From contig JAJPHO010000111.1 in NCBI GenBank assembly GCA_021325215.1, positions 1 to 64,000 of the forward strand: a stretch of DNA of 64,000 nt, in the 5' to 3' direction. The position numbers and the translations under genes are program-made. Shown in pieces: positions 1 to 9,156 of this stretch (within the stretch, counting starts at the first letter, position 1; each line of letters opens with the position of its first letter). The notes beneath the pieces are model-generated. The model was given only the letters and a program-made list of their open reading frames with translations. It did not search any database and had not been told where the DNA came from. Source of the DNA: Alphaproteobacteria bacterium (lineage in GTDB: Bacteria > Pseudomonadota > Alphaproteobacteria > Rhodospirillales > Magnetospirillaceae).

Positions 1-73
1 AGACGGTGACGAACTTGCCGTCCTTGAAAGCCTGAGCCTTGAACGGCTTGATGTCGGTATTGATCAGGGACAT
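1..73 (-). CDS. ahpC: Alkyl hydroperoxide reductase subunit C (peroxiredoxin), 5' end only
   Basis: The first 24 codons of an AhpC peroxiredoxin run off the left edge. The N-terminus, MSLINTDIKPFKAQAF, is near-identical to the start typical of AhpC, which reduces peroxides in the cytosol with AhpF or another thiol reductant. The ATG lies at 71-73 behind a clean GGAG Shine-Dalgarno at 79-82. The peroxidatic Cys is outside the window and cannot be checked. The gene transcribes leftward, away from the AT-rich region at 120-185 that probably holds its promoter. Confidence 0.85.
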   Translation of the reverse strand, partial: MSLINTDIKPFKAQAFKDGKFVTV

Positions 74-142
74 GGGATCTCCAAAAGGTTTGATCAGTGG
101 AATGGCCGAACCTTAAACCCACGCTTGGTCATTTGTAAAATG

Positions 143-181
143 ATAGAAATTTTATGCTCTGATCGATAAATTCGATTTATC
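143..181. promoter_or_regulatory. Candidate OxyR-type operator/promoter of ahpC
   Basis: This AT-rich stretch lies upstream of ahpC in otherwise GC-rich DNA. GATAAAT (165-171) and ATTTATC (175-181) form a perfect dyad around TCG. ATAG occurs at 143-146, 22 bp before the dyad, and the elements fall roughly every 11 bp as in OxyR sites (four ATAG-like boxes). The two inner boxes are poor matches, so the link to OxyR rests mainly on position next to ahpC. Confidence 0.35.
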
Positions 182-242
182 TAGGCGCGGCTGAACCGCC
201 GGAACCGATTATCCGGTCCGGCGATCCGAACCCCGCAAATTC

Positions 243-455
243 CTATCTCGGCACGTCGGGTGTTGGGGCGCTGTTGCCGCGGCCCAATTCATGAGTATCG
301 GGCGCGGTCGAGACATAACCCATGTCATTCGAACTCGGTGCCGACTCATCCTGGCTGGTCAGCGAAGGGCCGTTATCCGCGAGGGGAAAGTGAACCGTGC
401 AGCCCCCGAGCACCAGCAACAGGGGAATCGTAACGGCAAGGAGCTTCAGGCGCAT
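243..455 (-). CDS. Small lipoprotein of unknown function
   Basis: A 70-residue protein with a lipoprotein signal: Lys at 4, a hydrophobic core at 5-16 and the lipobox LGGC with Cys19 as the lipidation site. Residue +2 is Thr, so outer-membrane sorting would be expected if standard rules hold. The mature part is polar, rich in Ser, Pro and Asp, without a recognisable fold. The start is firm: a near-perfect AAAGGAGG lies just upstream. It stands alone between ahpC and a divergent cyclic-nucleotide-binding gene. Function unknown. Confidence 0.7.
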   Translation of the reverse strand: MRLKLLAVTIPLLLVLGGCTVHFPLADNGPSLTSQDESAPSSNDMGYVSTAPDTHELGRGNSAPTPDVPR

Positions 456-575
456 AACCGTCCTCCTTTAGCGTTTTGCGCGATGGCGCATTCATGGATA
501 TATGGTGTGGGTGCTCGGAATGTGAATGGCGTAACTGCAACTCTGCCGTGATAAAAAGGGGCGGATGAGGGAAGA

Positions 576-1310
576 ATGGCTGAAAACCAGCTCAAGACCG
601 TCAGTTTCTCTCCCGGCCATGTGCTGATGAAACAAGGCGACCGCGGCCAGATGGCCTGGTTGCTGCAGGACGGCGAAGTCGAGGTCTATACCGATACCGG
701 CTCGGGCAAGAAGAGCCTGGCCCGCCTGTCGGGCCGCCAGGTGGTCGGCGAGATGGCGCTGATCGACAATGGGCCCCGCACCGCCACCGTGGTGGTCCGC
801 TCGCCGGTGACCGCCACCGAGATCCCCCGCACGGTCTTCAACAAGATGTTCGACAACTGCGAGCCGCTGGCCCGGCATGTGATGTCGCATCTGGTCAATG
901 CGGTGCGCGCCGGCAATGGCATCGCCGTCGTCGAATCGGCGCTGCAGGGCCCGATCATCCGCTCCAGCGAGGATTCCAACCGCATTCTGGAACGGCGCGT
1001 TTTCGCGCCCGGGGTCCATATTTTCCGCAAGGACGAGCCCGGCGAGGCCGCCTATCTGATCCAGCTCGGCTCGGTCAACATCATGCAGGGGGAAGAACTG
1101 GTCGCCACGCTGGGGCCGGGGCGCACCTTCGGCGAGATCGCCCTGCTGCGGAATGCCAAGCGCATGGCCAGCGCCGTGGTGGGCGAGACCGGCGCCGCCG
1201 TCGAGATCATCCGCCGCCGCGAATTCGACATGGCCATCAACAGCATGCCGAAGATCCTGCAATCCCTGGCGCACGCCTATCTCAATTATCTGGTGGGAAG
1301 CGGGAAGTAG
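576..1310 (+). CDS. Tandem cyclic-nucleotide-binding domain protein
   Basis: A 244-residue soluble protein made of two cNMP-binding (CAP_ED) domains, about residues 5-120 and 135-240. Each carries a phosphate-binding cassette: GEMALIDNGPRTATV in the first, with the conserved Glu and Arg, and FGEIALLRNAKRMAS in the second. There is no C-terminal winged helix, so unlike CRP/FNR proteins it should not bind DNA; a ligand-sensing or regulatory-subunit role is more likely. The ATG follows GAGGGAAGA. It is monocistronic, with a strong hairpin right after the stop. A diguanylate cyclase lies convergently downstream, so a signalling link is possible but unproven. Confidence 0.85.
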   Translation: MAENQLKTVSFSPGHVLMKQGDRGQMAWLLQDGEVEVYTDTGSGKKSLARLSGRQVVGEMALIDNGPRTATVVVRSPVTATEIPRTVFNKMFDNCEPLARHVMSHLVNAVRAGNGIAVVESALQGPIIRSSEDSNRILERRVFAPGVHIFRKDEPGEAAYLIQLGSVNIMQGEELVATLGPGRTFGEIALLRNAKRMASAVVGETGAAVEIIRRREFDMAINSMPKILQSLAHAYLNYLVGSGK

Positions 1311-1342
1311 ATCATCGTGCGCCAAATCTGGCGCACGATGAT
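1311..1342. terminator. Perfect 14-bp hairpin after the cNMP-binding gene
   Basis: ATCATCGTGCGCCA (1311-1324) pairs perfectly with 1329-1342 around a 4-base AATC loop, starting at the base after the stop codon. No T-run follows on either strand, so intrinsic termination is uncertain; an RNA-stability or repeat-element role is equally possible. Confidence 0.55.
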
Positions 1343-1500
1343 CGGAGGAGCGGAGCGATGACCGAAGGGAATGCAGAGCCGACCCCGAGGGTCTGTGGGG
1401 GCGAAGTCCCCAAGGTTCCGGGCGTCGGCGTAGCCGACGTCTGGAAAGGGCCGGAGGGAGGCTACCCCGCACGCGTGATGCAGACTTTCTGCATCACGAT
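1343..1500. repeat. Hairpin-rich intergenic element
   Basis: The rest of the 199-bp gap between the convergent cNMP and GGDEF genes is filled by further dyads: GGGG/CCCC around CGAAGT, CGTCGGC/GCCGACG around GTA, and an 11-bp perfect stem 1474-1484 / 1488-1498 with a CTT loop just before the GGDEF stop. No reading frame here looks coding. Together with the hairpin at 1311-1342 it looks like a composite palindromic repeat rather than one terminator. Confidence 0.5.
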
Positions 1501-1509
1501 CTAACCCCT

Positions 1510-2649
1510 TCAGTCATCGGCGGTGATGCGGTTGCGGCCCTCGGCCTTCGACCGGTAGAGCCGCTCGTCGGCCTTGTTGAACAGGGTGTCCCAGCAATCG
1601 CCGTCGGCGGGAAACTCGGCCACGCCGCCGCTGATGGTGATGGGGATGCTCTTGCCTTCGTAGGTTGCGGGGGAGCGGGCGACCTGCTCGCGCATGCGCT
1701 CGGCCATGGTCCGCGCGTCGGGACGGCCGGTGTCGTAGAGCAGCATCATGAATTCCTCGCCGCCGACGCGCCCGAGCAGATCCTCCTGGCGCTTGGCCGA
1801 GGTCAGGGTTTCGGCGAGATGGCGCAGCACGGCGTCGCCGGCCTGATGGCCATGGGTGTCGTTGACCTTCTTGAAGTAATCGATGTCGAACAGCATCAAG
1901 GCGAAGGGCCGTCCGGTGCGGCGCGCCCGCGAGGCCTGTTCGTCGAAGCGGGACACGGTGGCGCGGCGGTTGGGCAGGCCGGTCAGCGAATCGCCATAGG
2001 CCATGGTGGTCAGCCGGTCCTCCATCTTCAGAACCTCGATCCAGAACAGGCACAGCATGCCGATCATGGAGAACAGGATCTGGGCGATGGAGAAGAGGTC
2101 GATCACGCCCTGGGTGTCGTCCGCGGCCAGCAGGGCCGCTATGCGAAGGCTCCAGAGCAGGCTGCAGGCCAGCATTCCGGCCGCCAGCAGCCGGCAGGTA
2201 TTGCGTGCGGGGGGCAAGGGATGGCGCCACAGGGTGATCCCGCCATAGACGAACATGGTGATGGCGAAGGGCGACGGGGCGATCAGATTGAGCGGCCGGG
2301 GATCGGTGCTGAAGAGGCAATTGGCGAGCAGCGCCAGCCCGGTGAGAATCAGGCCGGCCCAGGCCCATCGTTTGTTCGCCTGCCGTCCGCTATTGACCAG
2401 CAGCCCCTGCACCAGCGGGATCGTTCCGGCGGCGATCAGCAGATTGCCGATCAGATGGGTCGGGCGGTAATCGAACACGCTGTCCAGATTGATGAACAGG
2501 ACACCGGCCGCATAGACGATCAGCCCCCAGCCCCACAGGCGGACGGAACGCAGCCGGTTGACGCCCCGCGCGGCGGCCAGCGACAGCCCGCCCAGGGTGA
2601 GGTGGACCAGCAGCAGGGCCAGTCCCAGCATCGGCAGTTTCGCCAGCAC
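1510..2649 (-). CDS. Membrane-bound GGDEF diguanylate cyclase
   Basis: A 379-residue protein predicted to make cyclic di-GMP from two GTP. The first ~200 residues are hydrophobic, with six or seven apparent membrane spans. A GGDEF domain follows, from DSLTGLPNRR to the end. The active-site signature is GGEEF, with an RxxD inhibitory site (RQED) exactly five residues before it, so product feedback inhibition is expected. The start is a GTG that overlaps the stop of the upstream 65-aa gene by one base (TAGTG), implying translational coupling. No EAL domain is present. The membrane part has no recognised sensor fold; its signal is unknown. Confidence 0.9.
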   Translation of the reverse strand: MLAKLPMLGLALLLVHLTLGGLSLAAARGVNRLRSVRLWGWGLIVYAAGVLFINLDSVFDYRPTHLIGNLLIAAGTIPLVQGLLVNSGRQANKRWAWAGLILTGLALLANCLFSTDPRPLNLIAPSPFAITMFVYGGITLWRHPLPPARNTCRLLAAGMLACSLLWSLRIAALLAADDTQGVIDLFSIAQILFSMIGMLCLFWIEVLKMEDRLTTMAYGDSLTGLPNRRATVSRFDEQASRARRTGRPFALMLFDIDYFKKVNDTHGHQAGDAVLRHLAETLTSAKRQEDLLGRVGGEEFMMLLYDTGRPDARTMAERMREQVARSPATYEGKSIPITISGGVAEFPADGDCWDTLFNKADERLYRSKAEGRNRITADD

Positions 2650-2846
2650 TAGACATCCTTGTCTTCGACCAGCTTCAGCCGCTTTTCGCGGACCAGCCGG
2701 TCGAGGGTTTCGTCCACCAGGCCGGGGTCCTGCCCGGCGAACCAGGCGCGGATCTCGGACCGCCGCAAAGGCCGCTTGCGGGCGGACCGCAAACCGGTGA
2801 CGTAGGCGATGATAGCGCGTTCCAGTTGAGTTTTACTTACGCTCAT
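2649..2846 (-). CDS. Small basic protein coupled to the diguanylate cyclase
   Basis: A 65-residue charged protein, probably all-helical and perhaps a small winged-helix-like fold (LRRSEIRAWF, then VDETLDRLVREKRLKLVED). I do not recognise the family. Its ATG overlaps the stop of the upstream amidase (ATGA) and its TAG overlaps the GTG of the GGDEF gene, so it sits inside a tightly packed three-gene minus-strand run. That packing is the best evidence that it is real. A role in controlling the cyclase is possible but not shown. Confidence 0.6.
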   Translation of the reverse strand: MSVSKTQLERAIIAYVTGLRSARKRPLRRSEIRAWFAGQDPGLVDETLDRLVREKRLKLVEDKDV

Positions 2847-4372
2847 GGCGTCGGCACGGTGGGAAGGTACTTCGGCGCATGGCGCGGCGGGGCAAAGCGT
2901 TCATAGGAATAGGCGATGGCGATCAGGGTCGGTTCGCTCCATTTGGCGCCGTACAGGGTAATGCCGAGCGGCAATTCGTGGGCATAGCCGGACGGCACGG
3001 TGATCGAGGGATAGCCGGCCACCGCCGCCGGCCGCGAGGTGCCGCCGAAGAAATGGTCGCCCAGCACGGGGTCGATGACGCAGGCCGGCGCCGTCGACGG
3101 GCTGAGAAGGGCGTCGAGATGATTGGCCGCCAGGGCCGCATCGATCCCTTCGGGCCCTGCCAGTCGCTTCGCCTTGGCCTGGGCCTCGATGTAAGCGGCG
3201 TCGGTGACCGGCCCGCGCGCTTCGGAATCCTCGAAAGTATCCTGGCCGAACCAGGACATCTCGCGCGCATCCCGTTTGTCGAAGGCGATCAGCTCGGCAA
3301 GTGATTTCGGCGCGCCGGGACGGGTGGCGAGATAGGCGGCGATGTCCTGCTTGAAATCATATTGCAGAACGATGCCCTCGGGCTCGGACAGTTCCTTGAG
3401 ATGGGGCAGTTCGACCGGATCGACGATCACCGCGCCATGCGCCTTCATGACCGCGATGGCGGCTTCCACCGCGCGGTCGGCATTGGGTTCGCGGCCCATC
3501 ATGGCCCGCACCACGCCGATGCGCTTGCCCTTCAACCCGTCGGGATCGAGGAAGCGGCTGTAATCGGTGGCATGGGAGTCGGCTTCGGCGGTGGCGGGAT
3601 CGCGCGGGTCGCGTCCCGCAATGACGGTCAGCAGCGCCGCGGCGTCGGCGACGCTGCGGGCCAGCGGGCCGGCGGTATCCTGATTGTGGCTGATCGGCAC
3701 GATGCCGGCGCGGCTGACCAGGCCCAGGGTCGGTTTCAGCCCGACGATGCCGTTGGCGGCGGCGGGGCAGAGGATCGAGCCGTCGGTCTCGGTGCCGATC
3801 GCCGCCACGGCCAGGCCAGCTGCCACCGCGACCGCCGAGCCCGAACTCGACCCGCACGGGTCGCGGTCCAGCACATAGGGATTGTGCGTCTGGCCGCCGC
3901 GCGCGCTCCAGCCGCTGGTCGAATGGGAGGACCGGAAATTGGCCCATTCCGACAGATTGGTCTTGCCCAGGATCACGGCGCCGGCGCGGCGCAGCTTTTC
4001 CGCAACGTAAGCATCGTCTTCGGCGGGCTGGCCGGCCAGGGCGAAGGAGCCGGCGGTGGTCAGCATGCGGTCGTGGGTGTCGATATTGTCCTTGATCAGG
4101 ATCGGCAGGCCGGACAGCAGACCGGTGCCGGGTTTGGTGGCCAGGGCGATGGCGCGGGCATCGGGATTGACCTCGATCACCGAGTGGAGAGCGGGGTCGA
4201 TGCCGTCGATGCGCCGCAGATAGAGATCGGTCAGCATCGCCGGGGTGACGCCGTTTTTCAGGCGCGCATGCAGGGCGGAGACGGACGCGAAGGCGTCGTC
4301 ATCCTGCAGCTCGGCGGCGCTCGCCAGCGTCGGCAGAAGTAAAACCAGCAGGAGAAGACGGCCGAGTGTCAT
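2843..4372 (-). CDS. Exported amidase (amidase-signature family)
   Basis: An amidase-signature hydrolase of about 509 residues. It has a Sec signal (MTLGRLLLLVLLLPTLASA), so the start is set at 4372 rather than at the longer reading to 4471, whose extra 33 residues are not protein-like. The Ser-cisSer-Lys triad is visible: Lys94 in LPILIKDN, the Ser cluster at 174-179 in GSSSGS, and nucleophile Ser199 in GTETDGSI. It should hydrolyse amides in the periplasm; the substrate cannot be read. It is divergent from an exported amidohydrolase, with only 34 bp between them, and overlaps the next gene downstream. Confidence 0.88.
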   Translation of the reverse strand: MTLGRLLLLVLLLPTLASAAELQDDDAFASVSALHARLKNGVTPAMLTDLYLRRIDGIDPALHSVIEVNPDARAIALATKPGTGLLSGLPILIKDNIDTHDRMLTTAGSFALAGQPAEDDAYVAEKLRRAGAVILGKTNLSEWANFRSSHSTSGWSARGGQTHNPYVLDRDPCGSSSGSAVAVAAGLAVAAIGTETDGSILCPAAANGIVGLKPTLGLVSRAGIVPISHNQDTAGPLARSVADAAALLTVIAGRDPRDPATAEADSHATDYSRFLDPDGLKGKRIGVVRAMMGREPNADRAVEAAIAVMKAHGAVIVDPVELPHLKELSEPEGIVLQYDFKQDIAAYLATRPGAPKSLAELIAFDKRDAREMSWFGQDTFEDSEARGPVTDAAYIEAQAKAKRLAGPEGIDAALAANHLDALLSPSTAPACVIDPVLGDHFFGGTSRPAAVAGYPSITVPSGYAHELPLGITLYGAKWSEPTLIAIAYSYERFAPPRHAPKYLPTVPTP

Positions 4373-4406
4373 TGGGTTACTCTGCCTGCGGGAATTTGGG
4401 AGGGAA

Positions 4407-6446
4407 ATGATGAAATCGTCATTTGCGCTGGTTTTTGCCCTTATCACAACCGCCGCTGCCGCCGACACCAAGGTCGAGGATCTGCTGAAGCCGCCGGCCG
4501 GCGCGATCCATTATTCGATCGTCTCCTCGGCGGGCAAGCATGGTGATTCGGCGCGCTGGTTCACCGCCGACGGCCAGGAAATGGGGCGTGAAAGCATGGT
4601 TCTGCGCGGCCAGGTGTTCGAGACCGACAGCGTCGCCCGCTTCGGCGGCGACGGCATGCTGTCCTCGGTCACCGTGCGCGGCTTCACCCCGAATGGCGAT
4701 GCCGGCGAAACCTTCTCCATCGAGGGCGGCAAGGCCCATTGGAAGAGCCCGGTCGACGAGGGTTCTGCCGATTACACCGCCCCCGCCATGTATGCGGCGT
4801 TCGGCGGCACCTTCGATCTCAATGCGGTGATGCTGGAGCGCCTGCTGGCTCTTCCCGCTCATCAATACGCGATGCTGCCCGGCGGCAGGCTGTCGGCGGA
4901 AAAGCTGACCACGGCGACGGTCGGCACGGGCGACAGGAAAAAGACCGTCACCGCCTGGGCCTTGATGGGCTTTTCCAATACGCCGGTCCCTATCTGGGCC
5001 GACGACAAGGGTAAGTTCTTCGCCCTGACCGGCAATCTGAGCTGGATCGCCGCGGGTTACGAAGAATCGGCCGAGGCGCTGCAGAAAGCCCAGGATGAGG
5101 CGCTGGCCAAGCGTTCGCCCAAGCTGGCCAAGCAATTGGCCAAGACGCCCAAGGGCGCGGTGGCCTTCACCGATGTGCGCGCCTTCGTCGATGGCGACCA
5201 TTTCGCCGAGCATCAGACCATCGTGGTCGAGAAGGGCAAGATCACCCTGGTCGGCGCCGCCAGCGCGATCAAGGTGCCGAAGGGCGCCCAGGTGTTCGAT
5301 GGCGCCGGCAAGACGCTGGTGCCCGGCCTGTGGGACTCGCATATGCATTTCGGCGATGACGCCTCGGGTCCGATGCTCCTCTCGCTGGGCATCACATCGG
5401 CGCGCGATCCCGGCAACATCAATGAACTGACCCTGGCCCGCGCGAAGCGCCGCGCCGCCGGACAGCTGCTGATGCCGCACATTTATCCCTCCGTGCTGAT
5501 CGACGGCAAGGGCCCCAATTCGGCCCAGAGCGGCACCGTCGTCGGGTCCGAGGCCGAAGCTGTCGCAGCCGTGAAGAAGGCGCATGAGCAGGGCTTCAAG
5601 GCCATCAAGATCTACGGCACCTTCAATCCCGCCTGGGTCAAGGCGACCGCCGCCGAGGCGCATAGCTTGGGCATGCATGTGCACGGCCATCTGCCGGCCG
5701 GCATGCGCACGAAAGAAGCCATCGCCGACGGCTATGACGAGATCACCCATATCTATTTCGTGATGATGCAGGCGATGCCTGACGAGGTGGTCAAGGTCTC
5801 GAACGGCATGGCGCGCTTCCAGGGCCCGGGCAAGTTCGCCAAGGATGTCGATCTCAATGCCGAGCCGATGAAGTCGCTGATCGCCACCATGGCGGCCAGG
5901 AAGATCGCTTCGGACCCGACCCTGGTGGTGGCGGAGAGCCTCTATGTGCCTGAAAACGGCGATTTGTCGCCGTCTTACGCTCCCTTCGTCGGCACCCTGC
6001 CGCCGACCGTCGAGCGCGGCTTCCGCCAGGGCGGTTTCGTGCCGCAGGAGGGCGTGACCCGCGCGGATTACCGCGCCAGCTTCGAAAAGCTGGGCGAGCT
6101 GGTCGGCGCACTGCACAAGGCCGGCGTGCCGGTGGTGGCCGGCACCGACGGTTCGGGCATGGAACTGGTGCGCGAGCTGGAGCTCTATACCCGCTTCGGC
6201 TTCACCAATGAGGAAGCGCTGGCGGCCGGCACCATCGCCACCGCCAGGCTGGTCGGGGCGGACAGCCGCACCGGCAGCATCGCCATGGGCAAGGACGCCG
6301 ATCTGGTGCTGGTCGAAGGGGACCCCTCCAAGACCATCGGCGATCTGCGCCATACGAAAGTGGTCATGATGGACGGCAAGCTGATGGACGCGGACGCCCT
6401 GCGCGCGGCAGGCGGGTTCTCCGGCAAGCCGAAATATCTGGAGTAG
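4407..6446 (+). CDS. Exported amidohydrolase (imidazolonepropionase-like)
   Basis: A 679-residue metal-dependent amidohydrolase. The start is taken at 4407 (or 4410), behind GGGAGGG, because a Sec signal (KSSFALVFALITTAAAA) follows directly; the longer frame upstream overlaps the divergent amidase. Metal ligands are visible: His312 and His314 in DSHMHFG, candidate bridging Lys401 in AIKIYG, His residues 424-428 in GMHVHGH and Asp581 in GTDGSG. The first ~280 residues form an N-terminal extension of unknown fold. Together with the amidase and the next amidohydrolase it suggests periplasmic amide or peptide breakdown. Confidence 0.85.
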   Translation: MMKSSFALVFALITTAAAADTKVEDLLKPPAGAIHYSIVSSAGKHGDSARWFTADGQEMGRESMVLRGQVFETDSVARFGGDGMLSSVTVRGFTPNGDAGETFSIEGGKAHWKSPVDEGSADYTAPAMYAAFGGTFDLNAVMLERLLALPAHQYAMLPGGRLSAEKLTTATVGTGDRKKTVTAWALMGFSNTPVPIWADDKGKFFALTGNLSWIAAGYEESAEALQKAQDEALAKRSPKLAKQLAKTPKGAVAFTDVRAFVDGDHFAEHQTIVVEKGKITLVGAASAIKVPKGAQVFDGAGKTLVPGLWDSHMHFGDDASGPMLLSLGITSARDPGNINELTLARAKRRAAGQLLMPHIYPSVLIDGKGPNSAQSGTVVGSEAEAVAAVKKAHEQGFKAIKIYGTFNPAWVKATAAEAHSLGMHVHGHLPAGMRTKEAIADGYDEITHIYFVMMQAMPDEVVKVSNGMARFQGPGKFAKDVDLNAEPMKSLIATMAARKIASDPTLVVAESLYVPENGDLSPSYAPFVGTLPPTVERGFRQGGFVPQEGVTRADYRASFEKLGELVGALHKAGVPVVAGTDGSGMELVRELELYTRFGFTNEEALAAGTIATARLVGADSRTGSIAMGKDADLVLVEGDPSKTIGDLRHTKVVMMDGKLMDADALRAAGGFSGKPKYLE

Positions 6447-6449
6447 GGA

Positions 6450-7727
6450 TCAGCGCCGATAGACCGCGCCATCCTTCATGACGAACCCGACCTCGCGAAG
6501 CGCCGAAGCATCCGAGGTCGGGTCTCCCTTCACCGCGACGATATCGGCCAGCAGCCCGTCTTTCAGGCGGCCGAACTGGTCGCCCTTGCCGAGGATGTCC
6601 GCCGACACGGCGGTGGCGGCGTGCAGCGCTTCCAGCGGCGTCATTCCCAGCCGCACCATGCCTTCGATCTCGCGTTCGTTGGTGCCATGCGCGAACACGC
6701 CGACATCGCTGCCGCAGCCGATCACCACGCCCGCCGCGCGGGCCAGTTTGAAGGCGCGGGCGACCGCCTGCATGCTTTCGGTGGGCGGATCGCCCGGGCT
6801 GTAGTGCTGGAAATATTCGGCCACCGACTCCACCGCGGTGATGGTCGGCAGATAGGCGACCTTGTGTTCGGCCATCAGTTTGAAGGTCGCCTCGCTGCCG
6901 CCATAGCCATGCTCGATGGTGTCGACGCCGGCCAGGACCGCGCGGCGCATGCCTTCGTCGGTGGCGGCGTGCACCGCGACCTTGCGGCCGGAATCGTGGG
7001 CGGCGCGTACCATCGCGTTCATCTCCTCCTGCGAGAAGGTGGCATGCGCCGAGCCGTCGGGGCCGGTGCGGTAATCGGCATAAAGCTTGATCCAGTCGGC
7101 GCCATGCGAGGATTGCTCGCGCACCGCATCGACCCCGGCATCCGCGCCGGTCACTTCCTGGGCGCCGTGCGGCAGATCCATGTCCGGGCGGAAGTTCCTG
7201 GCTGCCGGGCCGTAGGAATGGGCGGCGACGATGGCCCGGGTGGCGACGAACATCCGCGGGCCGGGGATCTTGCCTTCGTCGATGGCGCGCTTGACCGCCA
7301 CATCGGCATAACCGGCGCCTTCGCTGCCCAGATCGCGCAAGGTGGTGAAGCCGGCGCGCAGGGTTTCGGCAGCGTGGAGAGTGGCAAGAATCGTACGATA
7401 CTCGGACGATTGGCGCATCACCTGATCGTCCCACGACGTCTGGTTATAGGGATAGAGCAGCACATGCGAATGCAGGTCGATCAGTCCCGGCAGCAAGGTC
7501 ATGCCGGCCAGCTCGATGGTCTCGGTTCCCGCCGGGACAGCGATCCTGTCGGCCGGTCCGGCGGCGGCGATGCGGTTGCCGGAGACCAGCACGGCCCAGC
7601 CCGGATGCGCCGTGCCGTCGCCGGTGAAGACGCGATCGGCTTTCAGCAGAATCGGGTGATCGGCGGCCTGCGCCGGGGCCAGCGAAGCGGCAAATGCCAG
7701 CGCGATAAAAATTTTCGGCAGTCTCAC
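6450..7727 (-). CDS. Exported amidohydrolase, Xaa-Pro dipeptidase-like
   Basis: A 425-residue amidohydrolase, convergent with and only three bases from the previous one. The true start is a GTG at 7727 ([22 protein letters not shown], a Sec signal) behind GGGGGG; the longer reading covers the divergent Gly-rich gene. Metal-site motifs are His86/His88 in IDLHSHVL, Lys in WIKLYADY, His in [10 protein letters not shown], His in IEHGYGG and Asp in GCGSDVG. This set is typical of the prolidase-like/imidazolonepropionase branch. The likely place is the periplasm; the substrate is unknown. Confidence 0.85.
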   Translation of the reverse strand: MRLPKIFIALAFAASLAPAQAADHPILLKADRVFTGDGTAHPGWAVLVSGNRIAAAGPADRIAVPAGTETIELAGMTLLPGLIDLHSHVLLYPYNQTSWDDQVMRQSSEYRTILATLHAAETLRAGFTTLRDLGSEGAGYADVAVKRAIDEGKIPGPRMFVATRAIVAAHSYGPAARNFRPDMDLPHGAQEVTGADAGVDAVREQSSHGADWIKLYADYRTGPDGSAHATFSQEEMNAMVRAAHDSGRKVAVHAATDEGMRRAVLAGVDTIEHGYGGSEATFKLMAEHKVAYLPTITAVESVAEYFQHYSPGDPPTESMQAVARAFKLARAAGVVIGCGSDVGVFAHGTNEREIEGMVRLGMTPLEALHAATAVSADILGKGDQFGRLKDGLLADIVAVKGDPTSDASALREVGFVMKDGAVYRR

Positions 7728-7784
7728 GCTTTTTCCCCCCGGCGTTCCTATATATTTGAAAGAGCGCAGCTCAAGGAGTTTGCC

Positions 7785-8291
7785 ATGTTCAACCTGGTCC
7801 GCAAATACGGCGCGCGCAGTCTCGCGCTGGCCGCCTTCACCGCCGCGGCGATCGCCGCGGCTCCCGCATCCGCGCAGCATGCCGGTGGAGGTTTCCACGG
7901 CGGCGGAGGCTACCATGGCGGCGGGGGCTACCACGGAGGCTACCATGGGGGCGGTTGGCATGGCGGCCATGGCTGGCATGGCGGCTGGGGTTGGGGTGTC
8001 GGGATCGGCCTCGGTCTTGGTGTCGGCCTCTATGACCCCTGGTGGCCGGGCTATTACGGCTATGGCTATTCGCCCTATTATCCCTATTACGCCGAACCGT
8101 CGGTGACGGTGGTCCAGCAGGTTCCCGTCGCTCCGGCCCAGGGAGCCGCGGTTCAGGCGGCGCCGGCCACTTGGTATTACTGCGATAATCCGGCCGGCTA
8201 TTACCCCTATGTGCAGAATTGCAGCATTCCGTGGCGCTCGGTTCCCGCCACGCCGCCGCCGGCTGCCTCCGCACCGCAGCCGCAGCAGTGA
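7785..8291 (+). CDS. Exported Gly/His/Tyr-rich protein
   Basis: A 168-residue exported protein. AAGGAG precedes the ATG at 7785. Residues 1 to about 30 form a Sec signal ending APASA-Q. The mature part opens with a Gly-His low-complexity stretch of repeated [13 protein letters not shown] units that could bind metals, then a Tyr/Trp-rich stretch ([15 protein letters not shown]), and ends in a domain with [14 protein letters not shown] and a second Cys, a C-terminal pattern I have seen in many small proteobacterial envelope proteins. It is divergent from the amidohydrolase across 57 bp that must carry both promoters. Confidence 0.75.
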   Translation: MFNLVRKYGARSLALAAFTAAAIAAAPASAQHAGGGFHGGGGYHGGGGYHGGYHGGGWHGGHGWHGGWGWGVGIGLGLGVGLYDPWWPGYYGYGYSPYYPYYAEPSVTVVQQVPVAPAQGAAVQAAPATWYYCDNPAGYYPYVQNCSIPWRSVPATPPPAASAPQPQQ

Positions 8292-8292
8292 T

Positions 8293-9156
8293 CTAACGCG
8301 CTTCGGCGAGTAATTTAGCCAGGTTCGCCAAGGTGGGCGGGGTTCCCCGTCCACCGTCGAGCGCCGCCACCGCCGCGGCGGGCTGCACGGCGACCGGGCC
8401 GCCGCTGGGCGGATGATGGCCGGGCGATCCGGTCAGTTCGGACAGAATCTTCGCAGCATTGGGATAGCGTTTGCGGTCGAGCAGTCCGGTGACCGCGACC
8501 GCGCCGGTGCTGATTTTCCCCAGCGCATGGCCGGCCACGGTGGTGATGCCGATCAGACGGGGGCCGTCGGGCAGGAAGGCGAAGAGCGGCCCGCCGGAAT
8601 CGCCCGGCGCGTCTTCGCAATCGTCCCACAGAAACCGCTGGTCCGCCGCCAGCATCGCGCAGCCATAATCCAGTACCATGGCGTGCGGGCTCTCGGCCCG
8701 ATAGCCTAATTGCGCCAGCGGGGCGCCGGGTTCGATCTTGCCCATCGGCACCCAGCCGGCGGTGCGTCCGACCGGGTCCTCCAGCTCGACTACCGCCCAA
8801 TCCCCTTCCAGATGGCCGGGCTGCCAGCCGTCGGCGGGGGTGATCCCGCGGGCGAGGGTGGCCAGCGGCGCTTCACCGCCCTGATAACCGGGGATGAAAT
8901 GAACCGAGGAAGCCGGCCACCAATCCCGGGTGACCGGATTCCACAGGCAATGGGCGGCTGTCAGGATATGGCGCTCGGACACCAGCACGCCGGTGCAATA
9001 GCGCTTTCCCGCGATGTTCAGGCGTCCCGCCGTGCTCCAGGGATATTCCATCGCCTCGACATGCAGGCGGGGATTGGCCCGGGCGGCCGGCAAGACGCAC
9101 AGCGCGCAGAACAGGACAAAGACGGTTTTACTCAGGCGAATATTGCGCCAACCCAT
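8293..9156 (-). CDS. Secreted trypsin-like serine protease (S1 family)
   Basis: A 287-residue chymotrypsin-fold protease with the complete triad: His69 in LTAAHC, Asp119 in EGDWAVVEL and Ser187 in GDSGGP. The signal peptide is residues 1-27 ([17 protein letters not shown]). The start was set at 9156 because the longer reading lies wholly in the preceding tautomerase gene; even so the two genes overlap by 29 bp, and the Shine-Dalgarno is weak. After the catalytic domain comes a short Pro/Ala-rich tail. Expected in the periplasm or outside the cell. Confidence 0.85.
   Translation of the reverse strand: MGWRNIRLSKTVFVLFCALCVLPAARANPRLHVEAMEYPWSTAGRLNIAGKRYCTGVLVSERHILTAAHCLWNPVTRDWWPASSVHFIPGYQGGEAPLATLARGITPADGWQPGHLEGDWAVVELEDPVGRTAGWVPMGKIEPGAPLAQLGYRAESPHAMVLDYGCAMLAADQRFLWDDCEDAPGDSGGPLFAFLPDGPRLIGITTVAGHALGKISTGAVAVTGLLDRKRYPNAAKILSELTGSPGHHPPSGGPVAVQPAAAVAALDGGRGTPPTLANLAKLLAEAR

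Noticed and set aside
492-1472. 326-codon minus frame
   Set aside because: Antisense of the cNMP-binding gene, rich in Arg/His/Gly, no ribosome site.
4419-6353. 644-codon minus frame
   Set aside because: Antisense of the amidohydrolase; composition is that of a GC-driven shadow.
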